From Oehlia diaphana (taxonomy: Eukaryota; Glomeromycota; Glomeromycetes; Glomerales; Glomeraceae), in the NCBI GenBank assembly GCA_003833135.1, contig QZLH01000560.1, forward strand, positions 48,004 to 71,506: a DNA stretch of 23,503 nt. Reading direction: 5' to 3'. The notes beneath the pieces are model-generated. The model did not search any database and was not told where the DNA came from. It was given only the letters and a program-made list of their open reading frames with translations. Position 1 is the first letter of the stretch. Each line of letters opens with the position of its first letter. Below are positions 19,491 to 23,503 of this stretch, piece by piece. The position numbers and the translations under genes were made by a program.

Positions 19491-19738
19491 TTACACGTGA
19501 TTTGAGTAATGTAAAACATGTTCAAATGCTTCAGTATTAGCATTACATAGAAGACAATTCAATCCATCATATACAGTATGACAGGATGTCGTTTTTTCAT
19601 TTGTTCTATTGTAGGAATTTCTTCTAAAAATATTAGTATGGGTATGATTATGTACGAACTCACAACAAATTGTAAACATTGTTGATGTTGAACATAATAT
19701 TCAGCTTTTCTATAAACACTTGATGGGGGAACAACTAG
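19491..19738 (-). pseudogene. LINE reverse-transcriptase C-terminal (zf-RVT-like) fragment, frameshifted
   Basis: Two minus-strand frames join into one relic. The upstream frame (from 19738) contains IPTIEQMKKRHP, and the next frame continues VYDGLNCLLCNANTEAFEHV to a stop at 19491. The CxxC...EHV arrangement fits the zinc-binding segment at the C terminus of LINE-type reverse transcriptases; the final Cys is missing. The shift lies near 19588-19600. Further upstream all frames are broken and no reverse-transcriptase core is left. With the 50-bp tail repeats on the same strand this looks like the 3' end of a dead LINE. Confidence 0.5.
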
Positions 19739-19740
19739 AA

Positions 19741-21704
19741 ATTACATAAGATACAGTAGAATTTTATACTAATTTAATGAAATGATGTTGGAATTGGAAT
19801 CCTGACCCAAAAAAGACCTTCTATAACAAAAAATTTGCAAGACTCTTAGAAGGTGGTATACAAATATAATAATACTATATATGGCTAAATTAAAGTATCG
19901 ATTAAATCATACTTTTTATAGGGTATGATGCAAATAAAAATACAAAAATATTCTATAGGACTGAAACAAAAAATTAGAAATAATAAGATTAAAGAAGCTT
20001 GGGCCTAAATTTAGTGAAAAAGTACATCATAGTGCAATTTATAAATGTAGATCGTTAAAAATCATGTGTTATATTAAAAAATTGGATATGTACTGTATGT
20101 GTAAAATATTAATAGCTAAATCTTTGAATGAATATATTAAATTTTTTTTATAGATTACACCTTAATAAAACTAGATCTACTGTACTGTACATACTGTATA
20201 TATTGAAAAATATTTTAAGGTGAAAACCATTTTCATTTATTTTTACAAAATCTTAAGTCTACAATATAAATCATCAAGACATCAACCCAATACAATTCTA
20301 TATATACAGTAAGCCAAAGATATTATGATAATTCAAGGGGCAAATATTATTTCTTTCAAAAATAATGATTTATTATATTCATCTGTATAATATTTTAATA
20401 CTTATTTCTTTCGATTATAAATACTAGGAAACACATTAAAATTAATTGTACAAGTAATCTTTTCAAAAGCTAAGAAAATACAATTATGAAAAATGAGAAG
20501 CTGTAAAAAATTACTATTGTGTATTGTACGTTTATTTAATGAATATCTAGTTCTAGCAATGCCTCTACCATATTTGAAAATTTTTATTTTATAACGTAAA
20601 TACGAATAAATATCATCTCACAAAGTGACGAGTTTTTAAACTTATTTGATTCACAGAATTTATTTATTAATCCGACAATATTTTCTTCCAGTCTTTTAAG
20701 ATATTTTTTCTTAGCAACAATGCTGGTAAATTCTTTCTATATAGCGCCATATTTTATTAAAAAATCAAAAGCGTCTAAGAATAGATAAAGGTAATTCTAG
20801 CCTTTGTAGATTTTGTAAGATGATACTCTAATTGATTAAACTCGCTGTATAACTTATCTAAATTTTATGTAATTCGAAAAAGTGTTTTCATATACAGTAT
20901 AGTTTATTTATTCTATAAAATAAATCAATGAAATTCTATATGATAGGCAAATCATAAAAAGCTTTTCTAAAATATAAATATATTATCACTGTTATCACTG
21001 TATATAATTTTCTCAGTTGACATCAGCAGAATAGTATCAGAATATTCTTCTAATAAATCTTGATAAAATCGTTTAATATACTGTATTTTGAATTCTAATA
21101 TTATCATTTATCTGTTCATTAATAAATTAATTAAATCCTGCAGGTATTTTAGAGTAAACCCATATTTAGAGAATATAATATTGGCATCATTAATAAGCTG
21201 AATACTCAAATCTTATTTTGTTTAATAAATTAAATTACCAAGAATACTTTTCTACGAAAAAATCTATTCACTTCAAAATAATTTATTGAAATTAATAAAC
21301 AAACTATATAAACCTTGTGCTGTACGGTACTATACAAAATTTGTTAGAAATAACTATAAATATTATTATTAACACCTCTCATTAATTCATGATAGAATAC
21401 AGAAAATCTTAAGAGATTTTATAGTCTTGTTAATAATAAAATATAACTTACATATTGTAATTAATTTTGAAATATAATTCTCTTCGTTATATCCATTTTG
21501 TAGTTTCAATTTATTAGATATTAAAACTTTTTCAACTCATTAACTCAATATCAACATAGGTAACACGAATCTCGAACTAACTTGTTGAGGGTTGTATCAA
21601 ACTCATTAGGAATTTAATACATAAATTCTGTTTACACAAAAATCATTGCTGTACAAATTAGGAAGCTTATGACATTGAGAAATTTTATATAATAAACAGG
21701 AGTT
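19741..21704. other. Gene-free AT-rich stretch with frequent TACTGTA/TACAGTA
   Basis: No open frame of 60 codons on either strand. The heptamer TACTGTA or its complement occurs at 19752, 20091, 20178, 20183, 20192, 20305, 20893 and 21079, with one more at 19572 and two near the right end. Short runs such as IILQNLQRLELPLSILRRF can be read on the minus strand near 20790-20845, but the frame is broken on both sides. Confidence 0.5.
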
Positions 21705-21762
21705 TATAATTTTTTTTTTTTTGGCCCCTATTCTCTCTCTCCCTTTTCTATTTTTTTTGTAT
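21705..21762 (+). promoter_or_regulatory. Pyrimidine-rich tract before a coding relic
   Basis: A T13 run followed by GGCCCCTATTCTCTCTCTCC and a further T run. The CT-rich patch resembles the TTTCTCCCC-type leaders before BTB genes B and C and may be the remains of a promoter or leader for the relic starting near 21917. Confidence 0.25.
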
Positions 21763-21916
21763 TATCAATCTACAACAGCAGTATTAATCATTTGTTATTT
21801 AAAATCATTATTTTTATAAAAAAATTTTTTTTTTTTCATAACTTAACTCAAAATCATACTTATTGTCTATATCATACTAAAATAATTAATACAATTCAAG
21901 TCATTATAAAAAATAT

Positions 21917-22356
21917 GATGTCAAACGATATTCATTCCTTTAAAAGGAGATCCATTAGAAATTTATTTGCAAATGGATCAATCATGATTTATAATAATAT
22001 GATCAATGGAAACATTTTATTCAGAACATATTAGTTATAATGAATTCTACCCATGGTTGAAGACCCACTTCTTGAAACGAAAATTCTTTTAATCAACCAA
22101 TGGAAGCAAAATACACTCATTGTAATGGTAAACATTTAAAAGAATCAATGGATACATTTCTATTCAGAACATATTCACCTACTGGAAGACCCATTTCTGG
22201 ATTAAACGTCATTTTATCTAACCAACCAGAAATTGAGATAATAATTTTGTTGAATTTATTAAAAATTCTGGTGATGTTGAAAACAAACCCATCGTATTTG
22301 CATTCAAGACCAGTGATGAATTCCTTATTTATATAACTTCAAAATTCATACACTAG
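21917..22356 (+). pseudogene. Internally duplicated coding relic of unknown family
   Basis: Three plus-strand pieces show coding character. The first (from ATG 21917) ends NGNILFRTY then TAG. The second (from 22100) contains the similar FLFRTYSPTGRPISGLN and NQPE. The third, one frame away after about 22240, runs NFVEFIKNSGDVE and ends ITSKFIH at TAG 22354-22356. The parts around FRTY and the GRPIS/NQPE segment are approximate copies of each other about 145 bp apart. A further echo (AAAATTCTTTTAATTAACCA and ATATAACTTCAAAATTCATA) lies at 22394-22480. I do not recognise the family. Frame breaks and a missing N terminus indicate a dead gene. Confidence 0.4.
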
Positions 22357-23503
22357 TCATATAAAAAGCTACACTAATTCCTTTATCACATTTGAAAATT
22401 CTTTTAATTAACCAAATGGAAGCGGGATGCAATGAATTATTTGATGACCTCCCTTATCCATATAACTTCAAAATTCATAGATATATTATTATCAATACAT
22501 ACTTTAAATAAAAACATATATATATTATGTAATAGTTTCTAATATACCATGACAGCAATACATAAAACCAAGGGATTTATTGCAGTATTTTTTCATTCAC
22601 TTAATAATATTACCAGTTACTTATATAGTTATAATAGATTAAACATAAATTCATGTCTTTGACTAAAAAAAATTATTCCAAAATTTCGTGTAAAGAATTT
22701 CGACAAATAATTACTTTTAATATTAGTTACATTTACCAACTTCTTAAGGAATCAGAAGACGTTCCTCAATGAACGAGAACACAAAACTAGAAATACGTTT
22801 GATTATCTACATTAAAATTATATTTTAATTATATTATTAGTATTTAATTATATATTCTTTATTATTTAACTAGCAATGATAACTTCTTATTAACTTTATT
22901 AACAACTATAACAACACACTTTGAATACTATCTTTATGATTTATATATAGGCGGTTTGATATTCTTTAAGTGTTAAAGTTTTTTATGTAAACAATTAGAG
23001 TATTTTATTGGGGAAAGATGCAGTCAGAGTTCTCACATTACACTTATAAGGAGAATAATGAGAAAAATTAATGTCAGGTTGGAGATTCTGTTAAATACTT
23101 TTTTTTAATAATGTAAAAAACATTTGTAGATATAATTTTACAGCGCCATTCGACAAGTGCACATTATCAAGATTACCCTTCAGTTTACATTTGGTAAACA
23201 TATACAGTATATACCATCTATATTATTTTATATAAACGATCTAGACTATATAAGATTTTAAAGATATATAATAGTGTAATATATTATTAGAGAATTTTGT
23301 CGGTTGTTACTGTATAATAAATAATTTATTTAGCAACTTTAAAGTTTTCTATTCAATGGAATATAATTGGTTATCAAAATTAATAAGAACTTATTAGCGA
23401 TAGTATGCTTTTGATGTAATGATTTTTGCACATCTCCTTCCATATTTATTCACTTTTTCGCTCAATTTGGAATTTGTTGTGCGATCTTCATGCATTTTTT
23501 CAT
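22357..23503. other. AT-rich stretch without a gene
   Basis: Apart from the diverged repeat copy at 22394-22480 and TACAGTA/TACTGTA at 23203 and 23308, nothing is supported. No tRNA, rRNA or open frame of note. Confidence 0.6.

Overview
The window reads as nuclear DNA of a Glomeromycotina (arbuscular mycorrhizal) fungus, most likely Rhizophagus irregularis or a close relative. The grounds are: very AT-rich sequence with long poly-T tracts; short spliceosomal introns (77-89 nt, GTAAGT...AG); BTB-BACK-TLDc and Sel1-like proteins, which are strongly expanded in this lineage; and many decayed mobile elements (a TA-flanked Tc1/mariner-type MITE, a LINE tail, a possible Helitron end). The species is inferred from gene content, not from a marker gene.

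Layout. 1-1850 is repeat-rich and gene-poor: a nested palindromic element, a Tc1-like terminus, a cluster of ~36-bp repeats and a possible SINE-like repeat. 1853-3040 is an intact DUF2235 alpha/beta-hydrolase gene. 3511-3998 (minus) is a broken Sel1-repeat gene. 4194-4656 is a complete 463-bp MITE sitting about 50 bp from the promoter block of the next gene. 4849-6372, 13986-15492 and 16515-18034 are three same-strand paralogues (called A, B and C here) encoding BTB-BACK-TLDc proteins, each with one intron at the same place. B carries a one-base deletion in exon 1 and is probably a young pseudogene. Between A and B lies about 5.5 kb of unrelated DNA: a membrane-protein gene with a DEG/ENaC-like C-terminal segment but a frame change near its N terminus (9188-10391), a T-rich tract and a possible Helitron 3' end. 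18035-23503 is mostly decayed: a LINE tail on the minus strand, a 50-bp perfect tandem duplication, an unrecognised internally duplicated coding relic (about 21917-22356), and an unusual density of the heptamer TACTGTA/TACAGTA.

The three BTB genes form the main story. Their upstream regions share one block containing TGACGTA, and A/B share 3' flanks while B/C share 5' flanks. The coding sequences are mosaic: B resembles C in the BACK region and the C-terminal half of TLDc, but A in the middle. This suggests a tandem array that is still duplicating, converting and decaying, with a later insertion splitting A from B. No bacterial-style operon, CRISPR array, rRNA or tRNA gene was seen.
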